This document shows positions 21,853 to 30,513 of a stretch of DNA of 64,000 bases, piece by piece. Position 1 is the first letter of the stretch, and each line of letters opens with the position of its first letter. Source of the DNA: Scandinavium ludwigii_A (lineage in GTDB: Bacteria; Pseudomonadota; Gammaproteobacteria; Enterobacterales; Enterobacteriaceae); assembly GCA_050516505.1 (NCBI GenBank), contig CP191518.1, positions 4,496,878 through 4,560,877 on the forward strand, read 5' to 3'. A model generated the notes under the pieces. That model was given only the letters and a program-made list of their open reading frames with translations. It searched no databases and was not told where the DNA came from. Both the position numbers and the translations under genes were made by a program.

Positions 21853-22782
21853 TTACCCCTGCTGACGTAAAAAATCGTCTATTTCTTTGCGCCATGGAAC
21901 AGAAGGCTGCGCGCCTTTGCGGGTCACGGCAATCGCCGCGGCCGCATGGGCAAACCGCAATGCTTCCGGTAATTCGGTGCCTTCAAGCAGCGCCGTCATC
22001 AGCGCGCCGTTAAAGGTGTCGCCCGCCGCGATAGTGTCGATGGCTTGCACTTTAAATCCCGGCACGCGCTGGCCGGTCCCTTTCTGGCTGGCCCACACGC
22101 CGCGACTGCCGAGCGTAATGATGACCGTTTCGATGCCTTTATCATGCAGCACCTGCGCTGCCTGGGCGGCGTCCTCGTCATTTTCGACCCGCACGCCGGT
22201 CAGCTTTTCTGCTTCGGTTTCGTTCGGGGTAATGATATCCACCAGCGAAAGCAGTTCGTCCGGCAGTTCGCGAGCCGGAGCCGGATTCAGCGCCACGGTC
22301 GTCTGGTTGCTGTGCGCAATTTTCGCCGCCGCCAGCACGCTTTCCAGCGGCGATTCCAGCTGCATCAGCAGCGCGTCGGCACTGGCAATACGTTCTTTTT
22401 GCTCCGCGACTCGCTCAGTGGTCAGCGCGGCGTTGGCCCCCGCGTGAATACCGATAACATTCTCACCTTCCCCATTAACGAAAATCAGCGCCACGCCGGT
22501 GGATTCCCCAGCCACAACGCTCACTGGCGCAATGTCGATATTGTCGCTCGCCAGTTGCTTACGCACCTGTTCGCCGGTGTCGTCATTGCCGGTACAGGCG
22601 ATAAAGGCGATGTTCGCCCCGCTGCGTCCGGCGGCGACGGCCTGATTCGCGCCTTTTCCGCCAAACGCTACCTGATACTGGCTGCCAGTAACGGTTTCGC
22701 CCGGTCGCGGGAAGGATTCAAGGTTAAGAATGTGATCGGCATTGATACTGCCAAGGACGACGAGGTTACCTGCGGTTTTCAT
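21853..22782 (-). CDS. rbsK: Ribokinase
   Basis: Phosphorylates ribose to ribose-5-phosphate in the cytoplasm. 309 residues, E. coli length. PfkB-family signature 1 is GGKGANQAVAAGRSG and signature 2 with the catalytic aspartate is DTIAAGDTFNGAL near residue 250. The start MKTAGNLVVLG was chosen over an upstream in-frame start (18 extra residues), which overlaps the hairpin between rbsB and rbsK. Confidence 0.98.
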   Translation of the reverse strand: MKTAGNLVVLGSINADHILNLESFPRPGETVTGSQYQVAFGGKGANQAVAAGRSGANIAFIACTGNDDTGEQVRKQLASDNIDIAPVSVVAGESTGVALIFVNGEGENVIGIHAGANAALTTERVAEQKERIASADALLMQLESPLESVLAAAKIAHSNQTTVALNPAPARELPDELLSLVDIITPNETEAEKLTGVRVENDEDAAQAAQVLHDKGIETVIITLGSRGVWASQKGTGQRVPGFKVQAIDTIAAGDTFNGALMTALLEGTELPEALRFAHAAAAIAVTRKGAQPSVPWRKEIDDFLRQQG

Positions 22783-22804
22783 AATCATGAGTGTCCGATA
22801 AAGA

Positions 22805-22829
22805 GCGCCACCGGGGTTTCCGGTGGCGC
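22805..22829 (-). promoter_or_regulatory. Hairpin between rbsB and rbsK
   Basis: Perfect 10-bp stem GCGCCACCGG / CCGGTGGCGC with a 5-nt loop in the 109-bp rbsB-rbsK gap. No U-run follows, so it looks like an mRNA 3'-end stabiliser or processing site that would favour high RbsB over RbsK, rather than a full terminator. In E. coli an sRNA (RbsZ) is derived from the rbsB 3' region. Confidence 0.6.
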
Positions 22830-22891
22830 ATGCCACACTTTTCTTTTTACGTTGTCCCCTCAGGCTCTTGTTGGCCTGAATCGGTGATGAC

Positions 22892-23782
22892 TTATTGCTT
22901 GATGACCAGCTTCAGGTCAACAGGATATTTGGCCTGAACCTTCTCACCTTTCAGCACCTTAGCAGCAACGTCAACGCCCTGGGCGCCGATTTGCTCTGGC
23001 AGCTGTGCAATCGTCGCTGCCAGTTTGCCATCATTTACTGCCTTTTCGCCATCCGGAGTGCCATCAAAACCGACAACCATCACATCTGATTTACCGGCAG
23101 TCTGCAGCGCACGCAGTGCACCCAACGCCATTTCGTCGTTCTGTGCGAAGACGGCTTTCACGTCAGGATGCGCGGTCAGCAGGTTCTGCATGACGTTCAG
23201 ACCTTTTGTACGGTCGAAGTCTGCAGGCTGGCTCGCCAGAACATCAAATTTGTGTGCTGCTACGGCCTGTTGGAAACCTTCGCCACGCTCGCGAGCGGCA
23301 GAGGTCCCTGCAATACCCTGCAGTTCGATAACTTTCGCGCCTTCACCGGCTTTCTTAGCGATGTAGTCGCCCGCGATTTTGCCGCCCAGCACGTTATCAG
23401 ACGCAATGTGGCTCACCACCTCACCTTTAGAGGCCTGACGGTCCAGCGTAATCACGGGGATCTTCGCCTGGTTTGCCATTTTCACGGCGTTACCCACGGC
23501 GTCGGAATCGGTTGGGTTGATCAGCAGAATTTTGGTGCCACGTACGGTCAGGTCCTGAACGTTTGCCAGCTCTTTCGCCGGGTTGTTCTGAGAATCCAGT
23601 ACCACCAGGTTGTAGCCCAGTTTATCCGCCTCTTTCTGCGCACCGTCTTTCAGGGAAACGAAGAACGGGTTGTTAAGCGTCGAGATAACCAGCGCAATGG
23701 TGTCTTTCGCCATTGCGTTAGCACTTACGGTGGCGCTCAGTGCCACAGCAGAAACCAGGGTAGCCAGTTTTTTCATGTTCAT
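22892..23782 (-). CDS. rbsB: Periplasmic ribose-binding protein
   Basis: Ribose receptor for the RbsABC importer and, in E. coli, for Trg chemotaxis. 296-residue precursor with signal peptide MNMKKLATLVSAVALSATVS and cleavage after ANAMA (residue 25). The mature part is nearly identical to E. coli RbsB, with the ligand blocks STLNNPFF, LDRQA, SAARERG and QNDEMALGALRA. Order rbsD-A-C-B-K-R on the minus strand. Confidence 0.98.
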   Translation of the reverse strand: MNMKKLATLVSAVALSATVSANAMAKDTIALVISTLNNPFFVSLKDGAQKEADKLGYNLVVLDSQNNPAKELANVQDLTVRGTKILLINPTDSDAVGNAVKMANQAKIPVITLDRQASKGEVVSHIASDNVLGGKIAGDYIAKKAGEGAKVIELQGIAGTSAARERGEGFQQAVAAHKFDVLASQPADFDRTKGLNVMQNLLTAHPDVKAVFAQNDEMALGALRALQTAGKSDVMVVGFDGTPDGEKAVNDGKLAATIAQLPEQIGAQGVDVAAKVLKGEKVQAKYPVDLKLVIKQ

Positions 23783-23809
23783 ATCTGAGATGTCCTGTTA
23801 TGTCAGTTA

Positions 23810-24775
23810 TTACTGCTTTTTGTTGTCTACCAGCACCGCCAGCAATATCACCACCGCTTTGACGATCATCTGGTAATAGGAGGAAACACCTAACAAATTC
23901 AAACCATTATTAAGGAAACCGAGTATCAATGCGCCGATCAGCGTCCCAACAATGCGACCTTTACCGCCCGCAAGACTGGTTCCGCCCAGCACCACAGCCG
24001 CAATCGCGTCGAGCTCATAGCCGGTACCGGCCGTTGGCTGCGCAGACGACAGGCGTGCCACTTCGATAATGCCCGCCAGTGAGGCCAACATGCCGCACAG
24101 CGAATAAACGATAATTTTGACTTTATTGACGCTGATGCCGGACAGACGCGTTGCTGCTTCGTTACCGCCCAGGGCGTAGATGTAGCGACCCAGACGGGTG
24201 TGGTGCAGCATGTACCAGGCCGCGAGGAACACAATCGCCATGATCCACACCGGCGTCGGGATCCCCAGCGGACGGCCAATACCAAACCAGCCAAACACAT
24301 CAGCATTTTCGGTAAAGCCCGTATTCACCGGACTGCCGTTGGTGTACACCATCGTCACCCCGCGCAGCAGCAGCATCATGACCAGGGTAGCAATAAACGC
24401 CTGTACGCGGCCTTTCGCCACAATCACACCCGTCACTGCACCAATCGCCGCACCTAGTGCCAACGCAGCCGCGACGGCAACCAGCGCATTCACTTCAATA
24501 CCGACAATCGAGGCCGCCACGGCCCCGGTCAGGGCTAACAGCGAACCGACAGACAAATCGATACCGGAGGTCAGAATAACCAGCGTCATTCCCACCGCCA
24601 TAATGGCGTTAACTGATGTCTGTTGCAGAATGTTGAACAGGTTATTGACGGTAAAAAAGTTCGGACTCATGGTCGAGACAACGGCTATCAACACCAGCAG
24701 AGCAATGAGAGACTTTTGCTCCAACAGCCACGCTTTGGTGAAATAACGGCGACCAGCAACAGCCTGGGTAGTCAT
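23810..24775 (-). CDS. rbsC: Ribose ABC transporter permease
   Basis: Inner-membrane permease of the ribose importer, 321 residues, about 10 hydrophobic segments. The BPD_transp_2 family block GIDLSVGSLLALTGAV lies near residue 70, and the cytoplasmic coupling-loop region LGGNEAATRLSGI near residue 207. Starts 5 bp after the rbsA stop and is followed by rbsB after 27 bp. Confidence 0.97.
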   Translation of the reverse strand: MTTQAVAGRRYFTKAWLLEQKSLIALLVLIAVVSTMSPNFFTVNNLFNILQQTSVNAIMAVGMTLVILTSGIDLSVGSLLALTGAVAASIVGIEVNALVAVAAALALGAAIGAVTGVIVAKGRVQAFIATLVMMLLLRGVTMVYTNGSPVNTGFTENADVFGWFGIGRPLGIPTPVWIMAIVFLAAWYMLHHTRLGRYIYALGGNEAATRLSGISVNKVKIIVYSLCGMLASLAGIIEVARLSSAQPTAGTGYELDAIAAVVLGGTSLAGGKGRIVGTLIGALILGFLNNGLNLLGVSSYYQMIVKAVVILLAVLVDNKKQ

Positions 24776-24780
24776 CTTTC

Positions 24781-26286
24781 TTACTCCTGATTCACACGAT
24801 TAAGCTTGCCCACAGCGGCAGCCATCAATACTTCCTGGGTGGCCTGCTCGCGTGTGAACTCACCGCCGAGATGCCCTTCGTGCATCACCATGATGCGGTC
24901 GCTCATGCCCAGCACTTCCGGCATCTCCGAAGAGACGAGAATGATGCTCAGGCCATCGGCTTTAAACTGGTTAATCAGCTGATAAATCTCTTTCTTCGCC
25001 CCGACGTCCACGCCACGCGTTGGCTCATCGAGGATAAGCACCTTAGGGCGCGTCATCAGCCCGCGGGCAATCGCCACTTTTTGCTGATTACCGCCGGAGA
25101 GCAAGCCAATCGCCTGCTCCATCGACGGGGTTTTGACATTGAACAGACGAATGAAATCACTCACCGCCTGCTGTTCATCTTTATGCTTCAGGCCGCCGCC
25201 CGCCTTGCTGAAATAACGCAGCGCAGTCAGCGACATGTTCTCTTTCACCGACATGCCCAGCACCAGGCCATCACGCTTACGGTCTTCGGAGATATAAACG
25301 ATGCCATTGGCCAGACCGTCCTGCGGGGATTTGGTTACCACTTCATGACCATCCAGCGTGACGTAACCGCTGGAACGCGGCAGTGCGCCATAAAGCACTT
25401 TCATCAGCTCGGTTCGTCCGGCCCCCATCAAGCCCGCCACGCCAAGGATTTCCCCTTTGCGCAGCGTAAAGCTGACATTTTCCACGCCCGAGCCGCACAG
25501 GTTATCGACCTTCAAGCGCACGTCGCCCGGCGTTTTGTCGATGCGCGGATACTGGTCTTCGAGCTTACGGCCGACCATCATTTCAATCAGTGAATCTTCG
25601 GTGAGCGTCGCCACTTCGCGCTCGGCAATAAACTGACCGTCACGGAACACGGTCACGTCATCGCAAATCTCGAAGATCTCTTTCATTCGGTGAGAGATAT
25701 AAACGATGCCGCGGCCCTGGGACTTCAGCTCGCGAATGACGCGGAATAACGATTCGGTTTCAGTGTCGGTCAGCGCGTCCGTCGGTTCATCCATGATGAT
25801 GACCTTTGACTCGAAGCTCAGCACTTTGGCGATTTCCACCATCTGCTGATCGCCAATCGACAGTTCGCCCACCAGCCTGTCGCTTTTAAAACGCAGGTTG
25901 AGCTTCGTCAGCAGTTTGTCTGCTTCGGCGTACATGGTTTTCCAGTCGATTTTGCCGAAGCGGTTGACGAACTCGCGGCCTAAAAAGATGTTCTCAGCGA
26001 TGGTCAGTTGCGGGATCAGGTTCAGTTCCTGGTGGATAATGCCAATCCCGGCTTCCTGAGAGGATTTCGGTCCAGTAAAGATCACTTCCTGGCCCAACCA
26101 ATGCAGAGAACCGGCATCTTTGCTGTAGATCCCGGTCAGCACTTTCATCATCGTCGATTTACCGGCGCCGTTTTCGCCCACCAGCGCCATGACGCGGCCG
26201 GAGTAAACGTTAAGCGATGCGCCGGAAAGGGCTTTTACGCCCGGGAAGGATTTATCGATCCCTTTGAGTTGTAATAATGCGTCCAT
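24781..26286 (-). CDS. rbsA: Ribose ABC transporter ATP-binding protein (two cassettes)
   Basis: 501 residues with two fused ATPase cassettes. Cassette 1 has Walker A GENGAGKS (about 37-44), signature LSIGDQQMVEIA and Walker B VIIMDEPTDAL. Cassette 2 has the degenerate Walker A GLMGAGRTEL typical of sugar importers, with signature LSGGNQQKVAIA and Walker B VLILDEPTRG. The ATG at 26286 gives the family start MDALLQLKGIDKSFPG; upstream in-frame residues overlap rbsD's end and are not conserved. Seven bases after rbsD. Confidence 0.97.
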   Translation of the reverse strand: MDALLQLKGIDKSFPGVKALSGASLNVYSGRVMALVGENGAGKSTMMKVLTGIYSKDAGSLHWLGQEVIFTGPKSSQEAGIGIIHQELNLIPQLTIAENIFLGREFVNRFGKIDWKTMYAEADKLLTKLNLRFKSDRLVGELSIGDQQMVEIAKVLSFESKVIIMDEPTDALTDTETESLFRVIRELKSQGRGIVYISHRMKEIFEICDDVTVFRDGQFIAEREVATLTEDSLIEMMVGRKLEDQYPRIDKTPGDVRLKVDNLCGSGVENVSFTLRKGEILGVAGLMGAGRTELMKVLYGALPRSSGYVTLDGHEVVTKSPQDGLANGIVYISEDRKRDGLVLGMSVKENMSLTALRYFSKAGGGLKHKDEQQAVSDFIRLFNVKTPSMEQAIGLLSGGNQQKVAIARGLMTRPKVLILDEPTRGVDVGAKKEIYQLINQFKADGLSIILVSSEMPEVLGMSDRIMVMHEGHLGGEFTREQATQEVLMAAAVGKLNRVNQE

Positions 26287-26293
26287 GGCGGCC

Positions 26294-26713
26294 TCAGAAA
26301 GTGACGCCGGCACAGAGAATGATATTCGCATACGGGGAACACTCCCCGCTGCGAATCACCGCCTGACTGTCTGCGGTTTGTTGTTTGAACTGCTCGTGTG
26401 TGGTGTAACGAATTTCAATGGTATTTCCCTGGTGTTGTTGCAGCTGCTCGAGGTGATTGAGCAACGTTTCGTGGAGCTGCGGATTATGTGTTTTGATTTC
26501 CGCGGCGAGAATTGCCGTCTCAACCTGCATTTCGGTCGTCACCACCTCCAGCACCTGCATAAATGAAGGCACACCCTGGGTTAATGCCATATCAATGCGC
26601 TGTGTGCTGTGGGGGACAGGCAGGCCTGCGTCACAAACCACCAGCGTATCGGTATGCCCAAGACGGGAAATGACCGAGGAAATATCAGCGTTGAGTACCG
26701 TACCTTTCTTCAT
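26294..26713 (-). CDS. rbsD: D-ribose pyranase
   Basis: Converts beta-pyranose to furanose ribose so that RbsK can act. 139 residues, as in E. coli. Characteristic blocks: MKKGTVLNADISSVISRLGHTD with the catalytic histidine at residue 20, split here as SRLGHTD, and the C-terminal VIRSGECSPYANIIL. First gene of the rbs operon, 14 bp downstream of a perfect RbsR operator. Confidence 0.97.
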   Translation of the reverse strand: MKKGTVLNADISSVISRLGHTDTLVVCDAGLPVPHSTQRIDMALTQGVPSFMQVLEVVTTEMQVETAILAAEIKTHNPQLHETLLNHLEQLQQHQGNTIEIRYTTHEQFKQQTADSQAVIRSGECSPYANIILCAGVTF

Positions 26714-26727
26714 CGTTCTGCTCCACT

Positions 26728-26743
26728 AGCGAAACGTTTCGCT
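26728..26743. promoter_or_regulatory. RbsR operator O1
   Basis: Perfect 16-bp palindrome AGCGAAACGTTTCGCT directly upstream of rbsD, identical in core to the E. coli rbs operator and to LacI/GalR-family sites. Confidence 0.9.
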
Positions 26744-26807
26744 GGAGATAAGTCTAATCCTAATAGCGTACAGAAAACCACCATCAGGTTGCAGAAGTGT
26801 GATCGGT

Positions 26808-26823
26808 ATCGAAACGTTTCGCT
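26808..26823. promoter_or_regulatory. Second RbsR-like operator O2
   Basis: ATCGAAACGTTTCGCT shares the 12-bp palindromic core and right arm with O1, one outer pair mismatched; its centre is 80 bp upstream of the O1 centre. It lies between the kup terminator and the rbs promoter region. Looping between the two sites is possible but not shown. Confidence 0.7.
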
Positions 26824-26882
26824 AAGTGAAATTAACAGTAAGAAAGGGTTTAGCTCGTGGCGCTTCGTTTGCACAGAACGAC

Positions 26883-26912
26883 AAAAAAATGCCCGGCAAG
26901 AAGTGCCGGGCA
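26883..26912 (-). terminator. kup terminator
   Basis: On the minus strand a 9-bp stem TGCCCGGCA / TGCCGGGCA, 5-nt loop, then seven T's, 14 bp after the kup stop. Confidence 0.9.
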
Positions 26913-26925
26913 GAGTGATACAGCG

Positions 26926-28797
26926 TTAAATCTCGACCTGGGTGCCGAGTTCGATAACCCGGTTCGGCGGGATTTCAAACTGGTCAGGCGCACGCAGGGC
27001 GTTGCGTTGCAGCAGCAGGTAGAGCTTGCCGCGCAGACGCAGATACCAAGGCCGGTCGTTGCCGATAATCAGCGATTCATGCGACATAAAGAACGACGTT
27101 TCCATCATTCGACAGCTCAGCCCTTCGAGGCCACAGCGGTGGAATACTTCTTCCACGTTTGGCGTTTCGCGCCAGCCATAGCTCGCCACTACCCGCCAGA
27201 ACGACGGCGACAACTGCTCGATAGATACACGGCGCACATTGTGAACATACGGCGCATCTTCGGTGCGCAGCGTCAGCAGGATCACGCGCTCATGCAGCAC
27301 TTTGTTGTGCTTGAGGTTGTGCAGCATCGCAAACGGAATCACGTTCAGCGCACGGGACATGTACACCGCCGTGCCTGGCACGCGCACCGGCGGTGATTTC
27401 TCCAGTGACGCAATCATCGCCTCGAGAGAATTACCGTGCTCATGCATACGGCGTAGCAGGCGGAAACGCTCGCTCTTCCAGGTGGTCATCACCATGAACA
27501 TCACCAGACCGAGCGTCAGCGGCAGCCAGCCACCGGAGAGCAGCTTATCGAGGTTTGCCGAGAATAACGGTACGTCGATACACAGGAATGCCACTAGGAT
27601 CAGGAACACAAAATATTTATTCCAGTGCCAGTTATTGCGCGCCACGGTGGTCGCCAGAATGGTGGTCAGCACCATGGTGCCGGTCACCGCAATCCCATAT
27701 GCCGCCGCCAGGTTACTGGAGTGCTGGAAGCTGACAATCACCAGTACCACAGACACGTACAGCAGCCAGTTAACGAACGGGATGTAAATCTGACCAGATT
27801 CCATTTCGGAGGTGTGAATGATACGCATCGGTGACAGATAGCCCAGACGAACCGCCTGCCGTGTCAGGGAGAACACGCCGGAAATGACCGCCTGAGATGC
27901 GATAACCGTAGCCAGCGCAGCGATAATCAGCATCGGGATTAGCGCCCACTCTGGCGCCAACAGGAAGAATGGGTTTTTAATCGCTTCTGGGTGTTTGAGT
28001 AACAACGCGCCCTGACCGAAATAGTTCAGCACCAACGAAGGCAGAACGACCGTAAACCAGGCGATACGAATAGGCAATTTGCCGAAATGGCCCATATCCG
28101 CATACAACGCTTCCACGCCGGTTATCGACAGAACGACTGCCCCCAGCGCCACAAAAGAAACCGTTTTGTATTCAAGGAAGAAGTGCACCGCCCAGTACGG
28201 GTTCAGGGCATGCAACACATCCGGGTTATCGATGATACTGCGCGCACCAAGCACCGCCAGCAACAGGAACCAGATCAGCATGATAGGCGCGAAAAGTTTT
28301 CCCACCAGCGCAGTACCGTGCTTTTGGATCATAAACAGCAGGGTCAGTACGGCGATAGAGATAGGGACTATCCAGCTATCAAGTTGGGGGGCAATGATTT
28401 CAAGACCTTCAATGGCCGACATCACTGAGATGGCCGGGGTTATCACCACCTCGCCATAGAAGAAGCTGCCACCGATAAGACCCAGGATCACTAACACCGA
28501 CGTCATTCGCGCCGATGTATTGCGCCCGGCAAGGGACATTAGCGTCAAGATCCCGCCTTCACCGGCGTTATCCGCGCGCATCACGAAGGTGATGTACTTC
28601 AAGGAAACGGTAAAAATCAGCAGCCAGAAAATCAGGGATAAAAAGCCAAAAACGGCATCCCGTTCCACGCCAAATCCAAACTGGCCTGAGAGACATTCTC
28701 TCAGTGTATAAAGAGGGCTGGTACCAATGTCACCGTATACCACGCCGATTGCCGCAAGGGTAATCGCTGGCAACGATTGCTTATTATCAGTGCTCAT
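26926..28797 (-). CDS. kup: Low-affinity potassium transporter Kup (TrkD)
   Basis: K+:H+ symporter of the inner membrane, 623 residues (E. coli 622). The N-terminal two thirds hold about 12 hydrophobic helices, starting with the family motif GVVYGDIGTSPLYTL near residue 18; a soluble C-terminal domain (about 440-623) follows. Upstream of the rbs operon in the same direction but separated from it by its own terminator. Divergent from ravA over about 220 bp. Confidence 0.97.
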   Translation of the reverse strand: MSTDNKQSLPAITLAAIGVVYGDIGTSPLYTLRECLSGQFGFGVERDAVFGFLSLIFWLLIFTVSLKYITFVMRADNAGEGGILTLMSLAGRNTSARMTSVLVILGLIGGSFFYGEVVITPAISVMSAIEGLEIIAPQLDSWIVPISIAVLTLLFMIQKHGTALVGKLFAPIMLIWFLLLAVLGARSIIDNPDVLHALNPYWAVHFFLEYKTVSFVALGAVVLSITGVEALYADMGHFGKLPIRIAWFTVVLPSLVLNYFGQGALLLKHPEAIKNPFFLLAPEWALIPMLIIAALATVIASQAVISGVFSLTRQAVRLGYLSPMRIIHTSEMESGQIYIPFVNWLLYVSVVLVIVSFQHSSNLAAAYGIAVTGTMVLTTILATTVARNNWHWNKYFVFLILVAFLCIDVPLFSANLDKLLSGGWLPLTLGLVMFMVMTTWKSERFRLLRRMHEHGNSLEAMIASLEKSPPVRVPGTAVYMSRALNVIPFAMLHNLKHNKVLHERVILLTLRTEDAPYVHNVRRVSIEQLSPSFWRVVASYGWRETPNVEEVFHRCGLEGLSCRMMETSFFMSHESLIIGNDRPWYLRLRGKLYLLLQRNALRAPDQFEIPPNRVIELGTQVEI

Positions 28798-29016
28798 AGA
28801 CTCGTCTTTCGTTTAATAAGACAAATGTGTACCCGAATCCCTGGCTCACAAAAGGCGCACAGTATGCACGATTAATAGAAGAATCGTACCTCAAAATGAC
28901 GCCTCATTAACCTTGCTCAAAGAAATGCCTACGGCTTCTCGCACTATTACCCGGCGCCTGCAAACGGCTATAATCGCTTGATAGCTGGATAAATGGCGGA
29001 AGGACACCACTCTATT

Positions 29017-30513
29017 ATGGCGCAATCACACTTATTAGCAGAAAGAATTTCCCGACTCAGTCAGTCCCTTGAAAAGGGCCTTTTTGAACGCAGTCACGCC
29101 ATCCGCCTGTGCCTGTTGGCCGCGTTGAGCGGCGAAAGCGTGTTTCTCCTCGGCCCACCGGGGATAGCCAAAAGTCTTATCGCCCGCCGCCTCAAATTTG
29201 CCTTCCAACACGCCCGCGCCTTTGAATACCTGATGACCCGTTTCTCCACCCCGGAAGAGGTGTTTGGCCCGCTGTCGATTCAGGCGTTAAAAGATGAAGG
29301 ACGCTATGAGCGTTTAACCACAGGCTATCTGCCGGAAGCCGAAATCGTGTTTCTGGATGAAATCTGGAAAGCGGGCCCGGCCATTCTGAATACCCTGCTG
29401 ACCGCCATCAACGAACGCAGCTTTCGCAACGGCGCGCATGAGGAGAAAATCCCGATGCGTCTGCTGGTGGCCGCGTCTAACGAACTGCCGGAAGCCGACA
29501 GCAGCCTCGAAGCCTTGTATGACCGTATGCTGATTCGCCTGTGGCTCGACAAAGTGCAGGAAAAAAGCAATTTCCGCTCGCTGCTTATCAACCAGCACGA
29601 TGAAAGCGCCAACCCGGTGCCCGAAAACCTGCAGGTGACAGACGAAGAGTTCAGGCAGTGGCAGGTGGATATTGGCGGCGTGAAGCTGCCAGACAGCGTC
29701 TTCGAGCTGGTATATCAGCTACGCCAGCAGCTCGATACGTTGCCAAACGCACCGTATGTTTCCGATCGGCGCTGGAAAAAAGCGGTGCGTTTACTGCAGG
29801 CCTGCGCTTTTTTCAGCGGACGCGACGCCATTGCTCCTATCGATCTTATCCTGCTCAAAGACTGTTTGTGGCACGATGCAGAAAGCCGCAATCTGATGCA
29901 GCAACAACTCGATATTTTGATGACCGGGCACGCCTGGCAACAGCAGGCGATGATCACCAAACTGGGTTCAATAACCCAGCGTCGGCTACAGTTGCAGCAG
30001 CAACAGAGCGACAAAACCGCGCTGAAAGTAACGCGTCAGGGCGGCATGTTCAGCCGTAAGCCGCATTACGAACTGCCAGACGACGTGCAGACCCCAACGC
30101 TGACGCTGCTCTTGCAGCAGCCGCTGAAGTTGCATGACATGAACGTGGTACACGTTACCCTGGAACGCCCGGCGCTCGTGCACTGGCTGGAAAAAGGCGG
30201 CGAAATTCGCGGTAAACTCAACGGTATTGGCTTTGCTCAGGTGCTGAATATGGAAGTGGATACCAGCCTGCACTTGCTGATTCGCGATGTCAGCTTGCAA
30301 GGCTCGCGTCTGGCACTGCCGGGCAGTTCTACACCTGAGAACATGCCGGGCGAAATCAAACAGCAACTGGATGCGCTCGACGATGAGTGGCATCAGCAGC
30401 ACACCCGCTTTAGCGAGCAGCAGAAATGCCTGTTCATCCACGGTGACTGGTTAGGCAAAATTGAAGCCAGCCTGCAGGACGTTGGAGCGCAGATCAAACA
30501 GGCGCGCCAATAA
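29017..30513 (+). CDS. ravA: MoxR-family AAA+ ATPase RavA
   Basis: Hexameric ATPase that in E. coli binds LdcI and, with ViaA, acts on respiratory complexes and affects aminoglycoside sensitivity. 498 residues. Walker A GPPGIAKS (about 46-53), Walker B IVFLDEIW, sensor region LLVAASNELPEAD, then the triple-helical and LARA regions that bind LdcI. The ATG at 29017 gives MAQSHLLAERISRL, matching E. coli; eight upstream in-frame codons were dropped. The stop overlaps the viaA ATG by one base. Confidence 0.96.
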   Translation: MAQSHLLAERISRLSQSLEKGLFERSHAIRLCLLAALSGESVFLLGPPGIAKSLIARRLKFAFQHARAFEYLMTRFSTPEEVFGPLSIQALKDEGRYERLTTGYLPEAEIVFLDEIWKAGPAILNTLLTAINERSFRNGAHEEKIPMRLLVAASNELPEADSSLEALYDRMLIRLWLDKVQEKSNFRSLLINQHDESANPVPENLQVTDEEFRQWQVDIGGVKLPDSVFELVYQLRQQLDTLPNAPYVSDRRWKKAVRLLQACAFFSGRDAIAPIDLILLKDCLWHDAESRNLMQQQLDILMTGHAWQQQAMITKLGSITQRRLQLQQQQSDKTALKVTRQGGMFSRKPHYELPDDVQTPTLTLLLQQPLKLHDMNVVHVTLERPALVHWLEKGGEIRGKLNGIGFAQVLNMEVDTSLHLLIRDVSLQGSRLALPGSSTPENMPGEIKQQLDALDDEWHQQHTRFSEQQKCLFIHGDWLGKIEASLQDVGAQIKQARQ

